A stretch of 8,037 nt of DNA, from NCBI GenBank assembly GCA_023653245.1, contig JAMNXK010000069.1:1-8037 (forward strand), read 5' to 3'. Under the pieces are notes generated by a model. It was not told the DNA's origin. It saw only the letters and a program-made list of their open reading frames with translations, and searched no databases. Origin of the DNA: Tagaea sp. GTDB taxonomy: Bacteria; Pseudomonadota; Alphaproteobacteria; CACIAM-22H2. The translations under genes and the position numbers were made by a program. Below, one piece after another: positions 1 to 7,141 of this stretch; position 1 is the first letter of the stretch, and every line of letters begins with the position of its first letter.

Positions 1-87
1 CGGATGGTCGCCGCCGATCCACTGGAAGATCGGCGTGCGCCACATCGCCGCGACGCGGAAGGGTTCGACGCTTTGAGCGCTTTCCAT
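1..87 (-). CDS. 5' end of an unidentified minus-strand gene (partial, runs off the left edge)
   Basis: Only the first 29 codons are inside the window, starting MESAQSVEPFRVAAMW and continuing open to the edge. An ATG lies at 87-85 and a purine-rich GGGTGG sits just upstream as a plausible ribosome binding site. A GTG two codons upstream is an alternative start. About 24 of 29 third positions are G or C, matching the coding bias of the neighbouring genes. The gene is divergent from the glycosyltransferase-like gene, with only 35 bp between the two ATG codons. The fragment has no signal peptide and is too short to assign a family, so no function is proposed. Confidence 0.5.
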   Translation of the reverse strand, partial: MESAQSVEPFRVAAMWRTPIFQWIGGDHP

Positions 88-96
88 TGCCACCCG

Positions 97-102
97 ACTA
101 TA
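97..102 (-). promoter_or_regulatory. Possible -10 element (TATAGT) for the left-edge minus-strand gene
   Basis: Read on the minus strand, TATAGT matches five of six bases of a sigma-70 -10 box. It sits only 9 bp before the ATG at 87, so transcription would start at or next to the start codon and give a nearly leaderless mRNA. No convincing -35 hexamer is seen at 16-18 bp. The same A/T patch read on the plus strand gives TATAGC about 20 bp before the glycosyltransferase ATG, so it could serve either gene. This rests on consensus matching alone. Confidence 0.2.
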
Positions 103-122
103 GCAACATCGCGCGAGTCGTC

Positions 123-1079
123 ATGTCACGCCCTCGAATCGCCGCGGTTCTGAAGACCTGCGACCGGCCCCATTCGCTGGTTCGCTGCCTGGACTCGCTC
201 GCCCGCCACGCCCGCGGCCTCGACGCCACGCTCGTGCTCGACGACGGGCTGTCGCTTTCCCACGCGCGCGCCCTCGCCGACCGGTTCCCCGGCGTCGAAT
301 TTCGCCGCGCGCCGCAGGCCGACCGCAAGGGCGCCATAAGGCGCGGCGAGATCCCGGGCGATCTCGGATCGATGGATCCGATGGCGTTCTGGATCGACGC
401 CATCGCCGCGCTCGCCGCCGAGTACGTGCTGGTGCTCGAGGAAGACACGTGGCTCGCGCGCGAACTCGATTACGCCCGGGTGCTCGCCGCCGCGCCGGGG
501 GCGGTGTCGATCCGGCTTTACCCCTATGGCGAGGACGCGCTGGTCGAACGATCGGAAATCTACGGCCGGCACGATCTGCCCGGCGGCGAAGCGGTCGAGT
601 TTTTCGCGCCCCAAATCGTGCGCCGCGAACTCGATCTGACGAAACTGTCGGCGGCCGGGCCCGGATTGTTCCGGCGCGATTTCTGGCTCGCCGCCCATAT
701 CAAGGTCGAGAACTGGGCCGACGAGCTCACCAACATCCAGGAAGCGGGCAAGTTCTGCGCCGCCGAGCAGGCGCAAGGCCGGCCCGCGATCTTCGCCAAG
801 CTCGCGCGCGGTATCGTGCGCCACGAAACCCTCTCGACGTCGCGCATCGATTCGGGCGGCGTCGGAATGTCGGTCGACAACGCGCGCTTCAACCGCGCGC
901 TGGCCGAGGCCTGGGCGGAGGGCAGCTTCGATCCGCTGGCGCGCTTCCCGGACGAGCCCGACGCCGAATATGTGGCGCAAGCGCTGGAAACGAAACTGGG
1001 CGCGGGCGACGCGGCCGCTTGGCGCGCCTGGCGCGCCGCGTTCGTCGCCCACTACGCCCGGGCAGGCGTCACGCTTTAG
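123..1079 (+). CDS. Glycosyltransferase-like protein (GT-A / family 2-like), 318 aa
   Basis: Probably transfers a sugar from a nucleotide donor in the cytoplasm. The N-terminus (MSRPRIAAVLKTCDRP) has the form of a GT-A domain's first strand followed by an 'R..SL.RCLDSL' helix. An acidic DD pair lies at residues 40-41, and a hydrophobic strand ending LVLEEDTW at about 102-110 takes the place of the usual DXD metal/nucleotide site. No signal peptide or membrane segment is seen. The ATG at 123 is preferred because the GT-A strand begins right there. An in-frame TTG at 87 would add 12 residues, and the frame stays open to the left edge, but that stretch reads better as the start of the opposite-strand gene. 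The 3' end overlaps tctA by 11 bp, tail to tail. Donor, acceptor and exact family cannot be named; a non-GT2 nucleotide-diphospho-sugar transferase fold is possible. Confidence 0.6.
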   Translation: MSRPRIAAVLKTCDRPHSLVRCLDSLARHARGLDATLVLDDGLSLSHARALADRFPGVEFRRAPQADRKGAIRRGEIPGDLGSMDPMAFWIDAIAALAAEYVLVLEEDTWLARELDYARVLAAAPGAVSIRLYPYGEDALVERSEIYGRHDLPGGEAVEFFAPQIVRRELDLTKLSAAGPGLFRRDFWLAAHIKVENWADELTNIQEAGKFCAAEQAQGRPAIFAKLARGIVRHETLSTSRIDSGGVGMSVDNARFNRALAEAWAEGSFDPLARFPDEPDAEYVAQALETKLGAGDAAAWRAWRAAFVAHYARAGVTL

Positions 1080-2571
1080 ATTTGAACGCGCGCGCGACGA
1101 CAGGGCCCACGAGGCAGGCGATCGACAGCGCCAGCAGCACGGCCGTGACCGGCCGCTCCCACATGAACGCGAAGGATCCGTCGTTGACGATCAGCGCGCG
1201 GCGGAGATTCTCCTCCATCAGCTTGCCGAGCACGAAGCCCAGCAGCAGCGGCGCCATCGGATAGTCGAGCAGGCGCAAGCCCACGCAGACGATCGCGAAG
1301 CCGATCATCACCCACAGATCGAAGGCGTTGAACGACACGAGATAGACGCCGATCAGGCAGAAAAACAGGATCAGCGGCACGAGCATCCGCTCGGGGATCG
1401 CGAGCGTGCGCGCGATATAGGGGATGAGCGGCAGGTTGATCGCCAGCAGGATCAGATTGCCCAGATACATCGACACCACGACGGTCCAGAACATGTCCGA
1501 CTGGTCGATGAACAGCCGCGGGCCCGGCTGCACGCCCAGCGCCACCAGCGCCCCCAGGATCACGGCCGTGGTCCCCGAGCCGGGAATGCCGAGGGTGAGC
1601 AGCGGCACGTAGGCGCCGCCGGCGGCCGCGTTGTTCGCGGTCTCGGGCGCGGTCACACCGCGGCGCGAGCCTTTGCCGAATTCCTCGCGCCGGGCACCTC
1701 GCGCGAGATTGCGCTCGACCGCGTAGGACATGAAGGCCGCGATCGTGGCCCCCGCGCCGGGCAGCACGCCGACGACGAAGCCGATGACCGACGAGCGCGC
1801 CATTGCGGGCGCCACTTCCCGGACGTCGTCCTTGGTGAGCTTGAGCGAGCCCACCTCGCCGCGCGCGGCTTTCTTGGCTTCCTCGCTGACCGGCTGGTTG
1901 CGCAAGGCCGCGAGCAGCGCCTCGGACAGCGCGAACGCCGCCATCGCCAGCAGCACGAAGGAAACGCCGTCGGCCAGATCGGCGACGCCGAACGTGTAGC
2001 GCTCGACCCCGTCGGCGATGTCGGTGCCGATCGTGGCGAGCATCAGGCCCACCACGGTCATCAGCAGCGCTTTGAGCGCCCCGCCCTCTTCCGCGAACGC
2101 GGCGACGGCCGTGAGGCCCAGCACCATCAGCGCGAAATACTCGGGTGCTTGGAAGGTCAGCGCCCACGCCGCGAGCGTGGGCGCCGCGAGCATCAGCATC
2201 AGCGTGGCGACCGTGCCGCCGACGAACGAGCCCCAGGCGCACAGCGCCAGCGCCTTGCCCGCCAGGCCCTTTTTGGCCATCGGATAGCCGTCGAACGTGG
2301 TGGGCACGGAGCTGGACTCGCCCGGCGCGTTGATCAGCACCGAAGCGGTCGAACCGCCGAACATCGCCCCGTAATAGATCGCCGCCAGCAGCACCATCGC
2401 CGAGGCGGGCTCGAGCGTCAGCACGACCGGGATCAGCAGCGAAATCGCGGTGACCGGACCGAGGCCCGGCATCATGCCGATGAAGGTGCCGAGCCCGCAG
2501 CCGAGCAACAGCAACAAAATGTTGTGGAATGTGAGCAGACCCGCGAGGCCGCCGAGCAAGCCGTCGATCAT
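1069..2571 (-). CDS. tctA: Tripartite tricarboxylate transporter large membrane subunit TctA, 500 aa
   Basis: Large permease subunit of a TTT-family secondary transporter; it imports a carboxylate-type solute delivered by the periplasmic TctC protein, using an ion gradient. Family hallmarks are clear: GxxIGMMPGLGPVTAISLL at about 28-46, YYGAMFGGS and NAPGESSSVPTTFDGYPMA at about 67-99, GVLPGAGATIAAFMSYAVE at 268-286, and APETANNAAAGGA...LTLGIPGSGTTAV at 308-337. About ten to twelve hydrophobic helices are spread along the protein, with a polar loop around 225-255. The length of 500 residues is normal for TctA. The start is the ATG at 2571-2569, which overlaps the tctB stop in an ATGA junction and implies translational coupling. 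It is the last gene of the tctCBA operon, and no intrinsic terminator is visible after its stop. The substrate cannot be read from sequence. Confidence 0.95.
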   Translation of the reverse strand: MIDGLLGGLAGLLTFHNILLLLLGCGLGTFIGMMPGLGPVTAISLLIPVVLTLEPASAMVLLAAIYYGAMFGGSTASVLINAPGESSSVPTTFDGYPMAKKGLAGKALALCAWGSFVGGTVATLMLMLAAPTLAAWALTFQAPEYFALMVLGLTAVAAFAEEGGALKALLMTVVGLMLATIGTDIADGVERYTFGVADLADGVSFVLLAMAAFALSEALLAALRNQPVSEEAKKAARGEVGSLKLTKDDVREVAPAMARSSVIGFVVGVLPGAGATIAAFMSYAVERNLARGARREEFGKGSRRGVTAPETANNAAAGGAYVPLLTLGIPGSGTTAVILGALVALGVQPGPRLFIDQSDMFWTVVVSMYLGNLILLAINLPLIPYIARTLAIPERMLVPLILFFCLIGVYLVSFNAFDLWVMIGFAIVCVGLRLLDYPMAPLLLGFVLGKLMEENLRRALIVNDGSFAFMWERPVTAVLLALSIACLVGPVVARAFKSKA

Positions 2572-3029
2572 CCGAGAATCCTTCCAAACACGCCCCAGTC
2601 GAGCTTGACGTCGAGCAGCTCGAACATGATCCAGAAGCCGAGCGCCGTACCGATCGCCACGGGCACGAGCACGGCCGGCCGCTTCTCGCCAAGAATGCGG
2701 AAGCCCGCCGCGAGGAACAGCGCCGAGGCGACGACGAAGCCCAGGAAATCGATCCCGAGCGCGAAGACGCCCATCAGCGCCAGCAAGCCGAGCGCGCGCG
2801 CCCACGCGAAGCCCGCCGTCCCGACCGTCTCGTCCGAGGCCGGCCGCACGATCAGCAGGAAGGACAGGAGCATGCCGAGCGCGCCCAGCCCGAACGGGAA
2901 AGAGCGCGCCGAGAAAGGAGAATCGTCCGGTCCCGGCGGCACTTTGATCGTGAAGGCGAGCAGGAAATACCCGAGCGAAAAAGCGAGCAGCGCCAGTGCC
3001 GCCATTCGCTCGGCTTGAAGTCGCGTCAT
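2568..3029 (-). CDS. tctB: Tripartite tricarboxylate transporter small membrane subunit TctB, 153 aa
   Basis: Small membrane subunit that partners TctA in the inner membrane. It is poorly conserved in the family; the identification rests on size, topology and position between tctC and tctA. Four hydrophobic segments are visible, at about residues 8-28, 45-62, 78-112 (broad, probably including a re-entrant part) and 119-137. The segment SPFSARSFPFGLGALGM after the first helix is typical of TctB. The ATG at 3029-3027 is chosen because a GGGGGG run precedes it by 4 bp and the hydrophobic helix follows at once. The frame is open further upstream, but there it runs antiphase through tctC. Its stop codon overlaps the tctA start (ATGA), and 20 bp separate it from tctC. 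Confidence 0.9.
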   Translation of the reverse strand: MTRLQAERMAALALLAFSLGYFLLAFTIKVPPGPDDSPFSARSFPFGLGALGMLLSFLLIVRPASDETVGTAGFAWARALGLLALMGVFALGIDFLGFVVASALFLAAGFRILGEKRPAVLVPVAIGTALGFWIMFELLDVKLDWGVFGRILG

Positions 3030-3049
3030 TCGTGCCCCCCGGCTTCGCG

Positions 3050-4048
3050 TCAGCCTTGGATGAAGCCTTGCTCCACCAGCAGCGCGCGGATGTCGCGCTC
3101 GTGCTGCACGAAGAACGTCTGCGCCTCCGCACCTCGGCGGAAGAACATGTTCCAGCCGTTGCGCGCGCGCACTTCTTCCCACGCGGGCGTGGCGATCAGG
3201 CGCTGGAGAAGATTGGCGTAGGCCTCGACGCGCGCGGGCGGCGTGCCCGGCGCCATGAAGAAGGCGCGCACATTGGCGAGCACGGCGTCGGGAATGCCCG
3301 CGTCGGCCAAGGTCGGCACGTCGGGCACGTCGGCCACGCGCCGGTCGTTCATGATCGCGAGCAGGCGCATTTGTCCCGCCTTGATCTGGGTCAGCGATTC
3401 CGAATAGGGCATGACCAAGCACTGGACCTCGTTGCCCAGCAGGCCGGCCGTGGCGCGGCCGCCGCCGTCATAGGCGACGTATTGCATCGCCTTGGGATCG
3501 ACGCCCGCCTGTTTGAGGTATTTCGACGCCGCCAGATGGTCGATGCCACCGCGCGGGGAGCCGCCGCCGAAGCGCACCGCCCGCGCGTTGGCGCGCAAGG
3601 CCGCGGTCAGGCCCGCGATGTCGCGATGGGGCGAATTGGCGGCGACCAGCAGCCCGAAGATCTCGGCCGTGATCGTGCTCACCAGCGTCACGTCGCGGAA
3701 GGTCTGGGCGAATTCGCGGTTGAGCGAGCGCACCACGATCGAGGTGCCGTTGACCATCAGCGTGTTCTGCTGGCGCGCGGCGGTTTCGATCAGATGGGCG
3801 ATGGCGACCGAGCCGCCGCCGCCGGTGCGGTTCTCGACCGACACGTTGGCCACCAGGCCGGATTTCTGCAGCGCTTCTTGCGCGCCGCGCGCGGTCTGGT
3901 CGAAGCCGCCGCCGACGCCGAAGCCGACCAGGAAATTCACCCGGTCGATCGTCTCTTGCGCGAAAGCGCCCTGGGGCAGCAGCGAAGCGCCCGCGAGAGC
4001 GGCGGCACCGCGCAACGCGTCGCGGCGTGTGGAATGGAACTGGGACAT
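3050..4048 (-). CDS. tctC: Periplasmic solute-binding protein TctC/Bug family, Tat-type signal, 332 aa
   Basis: Extracytoplasmic receptor that captures the substrate and hands it to TctAB. A twin-arginine-type signal is visible: STRRDALRG at 6-14, a hydrophobic stretch rich in Ala/Leu/Gly, and a likely cleavage after AFA at 28-30. Bug/TctC hallmarks follow: VGFGVGGGFDQTAR at 41-54, VENRTGGGGSVA at 71-82, RFGGGSPRGGIDH at 159-171, YDGGGRATAGLLGNEV at 193-208 and GQMRLLAIMNDRR at 225-237. Length fits the family (about 320-335 residues). The ATG at 4048-4046 is supported by GGGAGA six bases upstream (4055-4060). It is the first gene of the tctCBA operon. Bug-family ligands range over dicarboxylates, tricarboxylates, aromatic acids and amino acids, so 'tricarboxylate' is only the family name here. 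Confidence 0.93.
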   Translation of the reverse strand: MSQFHSTRRDALRGAAALAGASLLPQGAFAQETIDRVNFLVGFGVGGGFDQTARGAQEALQKSGLVANVSVENRTGGGGSVAIAHLIETAARQQNTLMVNGTSIVVRSLNREFAQTFRDVTLVSTITAEIFGLLVAANSPHRDIAGLTAALRANARAVRFGGGSPRGGIDHLAASKYLKQAGVDPKAMQYVAYDGGGRATAGLLGNEVQCLVMPYSESLTQIKAGQMRLLAIMNDRRVADVPDVPTLADAGIPDAVLANVRAFFMAPGTPPARVEAYANLLQRLIATPAWEEVRARNGWNMFFRRGAEAQTFFVQHERDIRALLVEQGFIQG

Positions 4049-4081
4049 GGAGGCTCTCCCGAATTTCTTATCGTTGGCGCA

Positions 4082-4101
4082 ATGGAATGACTATTTTCCA
4101 T
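4082..4101. promoter_or_regulatory. Short inverted repeat upstream of tctC (possible operator)
   Basis: ATGGAA (4082-4087) and TTCCAT (4096-4101) form perfect 6-bp arms around an 8-bp A/T-rich spacer. The element lies in the 77-bp gap between the epimerase stop and tctC, 34-53 bp upstream of the tctC ATG, in the only A/T-rich patch of that region. It could be the operator of a repressor or activator of the transporter operon, but no regulator gene adjoins it and such a short palindrome can occur by chance. Confidence 0.25.
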
Positions 4102-4120
4102 GCCCGAGGCGCGCTGGCAA
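4092..4120 (-). promoter_or_regulatory. Candidate promoter for the tctCBA operon
   Basis: On the minus strand TTGCCA (4120-4115; five of six bases of the -35 consensus) is followed after 17 bp by AAAATA (4097-4092), a poor -10 box. The -10 overlaps the right arm of the inverted repeat at 4082-4101, which would fit operator control. A start point here would give a leader of about 35-40 nt before the tctC ATG. Evidence is consensus matching only; read-through from the epimerase gene is equally possible. Confidence 0.25.
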
Positions 4121-4125
4121 GGGCT

Positions 4126-5100
4126 CTATTCGGGCGCGAAGCGCGAATTCCGGCGGATCGAGTTCGGCGCCTGCGCGCGCGCACTTCGATACCAATCGAG
4201 CACGCGCGCCAGCGAAGCGCGCAACGGCGTGAACTCCATGCCCGAAAGCGCGCGCAGGCGCGAGTTATCGGTGACCCGCCTGTCGATCCCCCGCGCGCGC
4301 GCCGGGTCGAACTTGACTCGTTCGGCCGGCACGCCCGCGAGTTCCGCCAGCAAGAACGCGACCTCGCGGATCGTGTGGCCTTGACCGCAGCCCACGTTGA
4401 GCGGCTCGGCCTCGGAATAGGCGTCGAGCGCCCACAGATAGGCGCGCGCCATGTCGCGCGCGTCGGTGATCTCGCGCACCGGCGCGCCGTCGCCCCAGAT
4501 CGCGATGTCGCCGCTCGCCGGAACCCATTCGCCGAAGCGGCGCACGAGGCCCGCGATCCAGGTGCAGTCGTCCGGATTGTAGTTGTCGTCCTCGCCGAAG
4601 ATTCCCGACGGCACCAGCCCGATCGCGTCGATCCCGTGTTCCTGGCGATAGGCGCGGATCGCGGGTTCGATCAGGCGCTTGGCCATCGCGTAGGAATAGG
4701 CGCTGTCGTGCGGCCGCCCGTCGTGGATTTGGGCTTCGGCGTTGGGCTGCGGGGCGGCGGCCGGATACATGCCCGAGCTCAGCGTCATCACGGTCTTGGG
4801 GACTTTGGCGGAAACGGCCGCGTCGAGCACCGAGAACGTCATGGCCACGTTGTCGCGCAAGATGCGCGCGGGATAGCGCCGTGCGAGCTCGATGCCGCCG
4901 GAGATCGCCGCGAGGTGCAAGATCGCGTCGGGCCGGGCGTCGCGCACCAGCGCCAGCGTCGCCGCCGGATCGCGCAGATCGGCGTCCTTGCGCGAGACGA
5001 AGCGGAACTCGCGCGCGGGCAGCGACGGCGCCAAAGCCTTGACCGCGGCACCGAGCACGCCGGTCGATCCGGTCACCAGAATGCGGCGAAGGTCCCCCAC
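4126..5100 (-). CDS. NAD(P)-dependent nucleotide-sugar epimerase/reductase, GDP-L-fucose synthase-like SDR, 324 aa
   Basis: Extended short-chain dehydrogenase predicted to act on a nucleotide sugar in the cytoplasm. The Rossmann motif GSTGVLG is at 11-17, HLAAISGG at 62-69, the catalytic Ser in SSGMYP at 108-113, and YAMAK at 137-141 supplies the Tyr/Lys pair. VPSGIFGEDDNYNPDD at 163-178 strongly resembles the GDP-fucose synthase (WcaG/Fcl) family, and the length matches. However, the residues that carry out epimerisation in the E. coli enzyme, Cys109 and His179, align with Gly110 and Thr180. The start is GTG at 5100-5098, placed directly before the first beta strand (RRILVTG); no good Shine-Dalgarno is seen. 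The gene starts 10 bp after the radical SAM stop, so they are probably co-transcribed and coupled. No GDP-mannose 4,6-dehydratase partner is in the window. It may be a 4-reductase or 4-epimerase rather than a fucose synthase. Confidence 0.85.
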   Translation of the reverse strand: MGDLRRILVTGSTGVLGAAVKALAPSLPAREFRFVSRKDADLRDPAATLALVRDARPDAILHLAAISGGIELARRYPARILRDNVAMTFSVLDAAVSAKVPKTVMTLSSGMYPAAAPQPNAEAQIHDGRPHDSAYSYAMAKRLIEPAIRAYRQEHGIDAIGLVPSGIFGEDDNYNPDDCTWIAGLVRRFGEWVPASGDIAIWGDGAPVREITDARDMARAYLWALDAYSEAEPLNVGCGQGHTIREVAFLLAELAGVPAERVKFDPARARGIDRRVTDNSRLRALSGMEFTPLRASLARVLDWYRSARAQAPNSIRRNSRFAPE

Positions 5101-5110
5101 GCGCCGGAGC

Positions 5111-7129
5111 CTAGAAATGGCCGGCCATGTGCCGCGCCATCGCCTTGTTGCCGTAGAGATAGGCGCCCTTCTTGTTGCCGTACCACACGACCTCGCGGCA
5201 CCAATCGTCGAAATCCGGCCACGCTTCCTTCGAGCGCTCGATGCGATAGGCGACGGGCTCCACCAGCAGCTCCTCGTCGCGGCCTTCGAGCAGGGCGCGG
5301 TAATAGGGATAGATGTCGGAGCCGATCGACACTTCGATGTCGGGCAGCGCGCCCGGCCCTTTGACCATCGCGCGGTTGAGCTTGAAGGCGTCGGCCAGGC
5401 GCTCGCGCGGCAACAGCGCGCGGTCGACCGACAGCGCGTCGAACACCAGGCGCTCGGCCTCGGCGTAGAACGCGTCCATCTTGCCGCGCACGGCCAGATC
5501 GATGAACACGTACTCGTCCGCCGGCCAATGGATGCCGAGCCATTCCTGGGAATAGACGTACTCGACTTCGCCGTTCTGGATGCGCGTGGCGTAGTCGTCG
5601 AAAAAGGCGCGGATCGATCCGAACACCGGATAGCGCGCCGGGTCGGCGTCGAAGAACGCTTCGAGCAATTTCCGGAACGGCACGCCGCATTGCGCGTGCG
5701 CCACCAGAATCGGGATCTGGAGGAGCTTGTTGTAATGCACGAGGGCCGCCATCCAGGCGAAAGCGCGCGCGCGGCGCCAATCGGCGCGCGGCATGGCCGA
5801 GGTGGCGACGACCAGGTCCTGGGTTTCGTAGATGCCGTCGGGATCGATCTCCAGCGCGCCGTGGATGTTGACGATGCGCGTGACCACCGTCTCCATCCCG
5901 TATTGCTTCTGGTAGGCGGGATCGCCCATCTCGGCGTTCGGCAGGATCGACAGGTTGTTGAACTGGATGCGGTTGTGCTGGCCGGTCTCCATCAGCTTGG
6001 CGATGCCCTCGACCCAGGAATCGTAGGTCTCGCCGGGCAGGCCCAGGATCAGATCCGAATAGGTCTCGACGCGATCGCGGGTGAAACGGCGCTGCAGCTC
6101 TTCATACGTGCCGAGCGCTATGTTCTGGCGCTTGATCGCCTTCAACGTGCCCGGATCGAGGGATTGCATGGAGAGCGTGACGCCCTTGTTCATGCCCGCG
6201 TCGGACAGGATTTTCTGGGTGAGATAGGCGCGCTCGGTCGCGTTCTTGGTGTTCTGCACCGAGACCGCCTTGGGATAGCCCGTGTCGGCCTTGGACTTCG
6301 CCAGCGCCTCGACGATCTGAATGTCGCGCGCGAGGATGCCGAAATTGGCGTCGCAGCAGAAGATGAACTCGATCTTGTTGGCCGCGAACCATGCGATCTC
6401 CCGGAACGCGCGGTCGAGATCGAACTGGTAGACCTTGGCTTGCGTGGCCGAGCCCCAATCGCAGAACGTGCACTGGAACGGACAGCCGCGATTGGTCTCC
6501 CACAGCACGATCCAATTTTCGTCCGGGTTCTTGGCCATCAGGCGATCGAACGTGCCGTCGAGATAGGGCGACGGCAGATCGGCCAGATCGCGGATGCGCG
6601 GGCCCTTGGCCTGGACGACGAGTTGGCCGTCCTTCAGATACGAAAGGTTCGAAATCCCGGTCCAATCGCGCGACGGGTAGCGGTCGAGCAGCTTGGTGAA
6701 GGCCGCCTCGCCCTCCCCGTTCACCGCCACGTCGATGAAAGGGTGCGCGCGCAAGAAGGGCTCGGTGCGGTCCGGGACTTGCGGCCCGCCGAACACGATC
6801 ATGACGCCGGGCTTGCGCTCCTTGAGCCGGCGCGCCACGGCGAGCGAAAGCTTCTCGTTCCACACGTAGCAGGAGAAGCCGACCACGTCGGCGCCGAGCA
6901 GCTGATCGACGGCGGCCTCGACGCGGATGCGCTTGTAGATCGGCGGCAGAAACTCGTAGCGCGCCGGCCGCCCCGAGAACTTGAGCGTATAGCCCTCCAT
7001 CAATCCGCACGCGTAAGGCAGGTAGTTCTGCCCCGAGAACGAGTTGTTGATCTGCACGAGTGCCACTTTGCACGGCGTTTCGGGCACCGACGGGTCGGGA
7101 AGTTGGGGCGATGCGTGGGGCGTGGTCAT
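5111..7129 (-). CDS. Radical SAM protein with N-terminal cobalamin-binding-like domain, 672 aa
   Basis: Predicted cytoplasmic [4Fe-4S]/S-adenosylmethionine enzyme. Residues about 20-150 form a Rossmann-like domain as in B12-binding radical SAM proteins (DVVGFSCYVWNEKLS at 81-95, VFGGPQVPD at 112-120, VNGEGE at 136-141), but without the DxHxxG cobalamin-ligand motif. The radical SAM core begins at ETNRGCPFQCTFCDWGSA, with cluster cysteines C216, C220 and C223; it continues with FIFCCDANFG at 256-264 and DLILGLPGET at 359-368. The last 200 residues or so match no domain I recognise. The ATG at 7129-7127 is preceded only by a weak GGAT/GGAC-type site. The epimerase gene follows after 10 bp. B12-type radical SAM enzymes commonly methylate unactivated carbon or rearrange carbon skeletons; with a sugar SDR as partner, sugar or glycan modification is a reasonable but unproven guess. 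A lipid or natural-product substrate is not excluded. Confidence 0.88.
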   Translation of the reverse strand: MTTPHASPQLPDPSVPETPCKVALVQINNSFSGQNYLPYACGLMEGYTLKFSGRPARYEFLPPIYKRIRVEAAVDQLLGADVVGFSCYVWNEKLSLAVARRLKERKPGVMIVFGGPQVPDRTEPFLRAHPFIDVAVNGEGEAAFTKLLDRYPSRDWTGISNLSYLKDGQLVVQAKGPRIRDLADLPSPYLDGTFDRLMAKNPDENWIVLWETNRGCPFQCTFCDWGSATQAKVYQFDLDRAFREIAWFAANKIEFIFCCDANFGILARDIQIVEALAKSKADTGYPKAVSVQNTKNATERAYLTQKILSDAGMNKGVTLSMQSLDPGTLKAIKRQNIALGTYEELQRRFTRDRVETYSDLILGLPGETYDSWVEGIAKLMETGQHNRIQFNNLSILPNAEMGDPAYQKQYGMETVVTRIVNIHGALEIDPDGIYETQDLVVATSAMPRADWRRARAFAWMAALVHYNKLLQIPILVAHAQCGVPFRKLLEAFFDADPARYPVFGSIRAFFDDYATRIQNGEVEYVYSQEWLGIHWPADEYVFIDLAVRGKMDAFYAEAERLVFDALSVDRALLPRERLADAFKLNRAMVKGPGALPDIEVSIGSDIYPYYRALLEGRDEELLVEPVAYRIERSKEAWPDFDDWCREVVWYGNKKGAYLYGNKAMARHMAGHF

Positions 7130-7141
7130 GGGTCGTATCCG

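Noticed and set aside
1040..1110. Bidirectional terminator between the convergent glycosyltransferase and tctA genes
   Set aside because: The two coding regions overlap by 11 bp, and only short CCCGGG-type palindromes without T-tracts are present.
970..3018. A 682-codon plus-strand open frame opposite tctA and tctB
   Set aside because: The product is rich in Arg/Gln/His/Asp with no domain, and it lies antisense to two strongly recognised genes; it reflects the high G/C third-position bias.
2996..4090. A 364-codon plus-strand open frame opposite tctC
   Set aside because: Arg/His/Gln-rich shadow of tctC on the other strand, with no recognisable family.
4027..5364. A 445-codon plus-strand open frame opposite the epimerase
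   Set aside because: Antisense shadow with no domain; the minus-strand epimerase has all SDR motifs.
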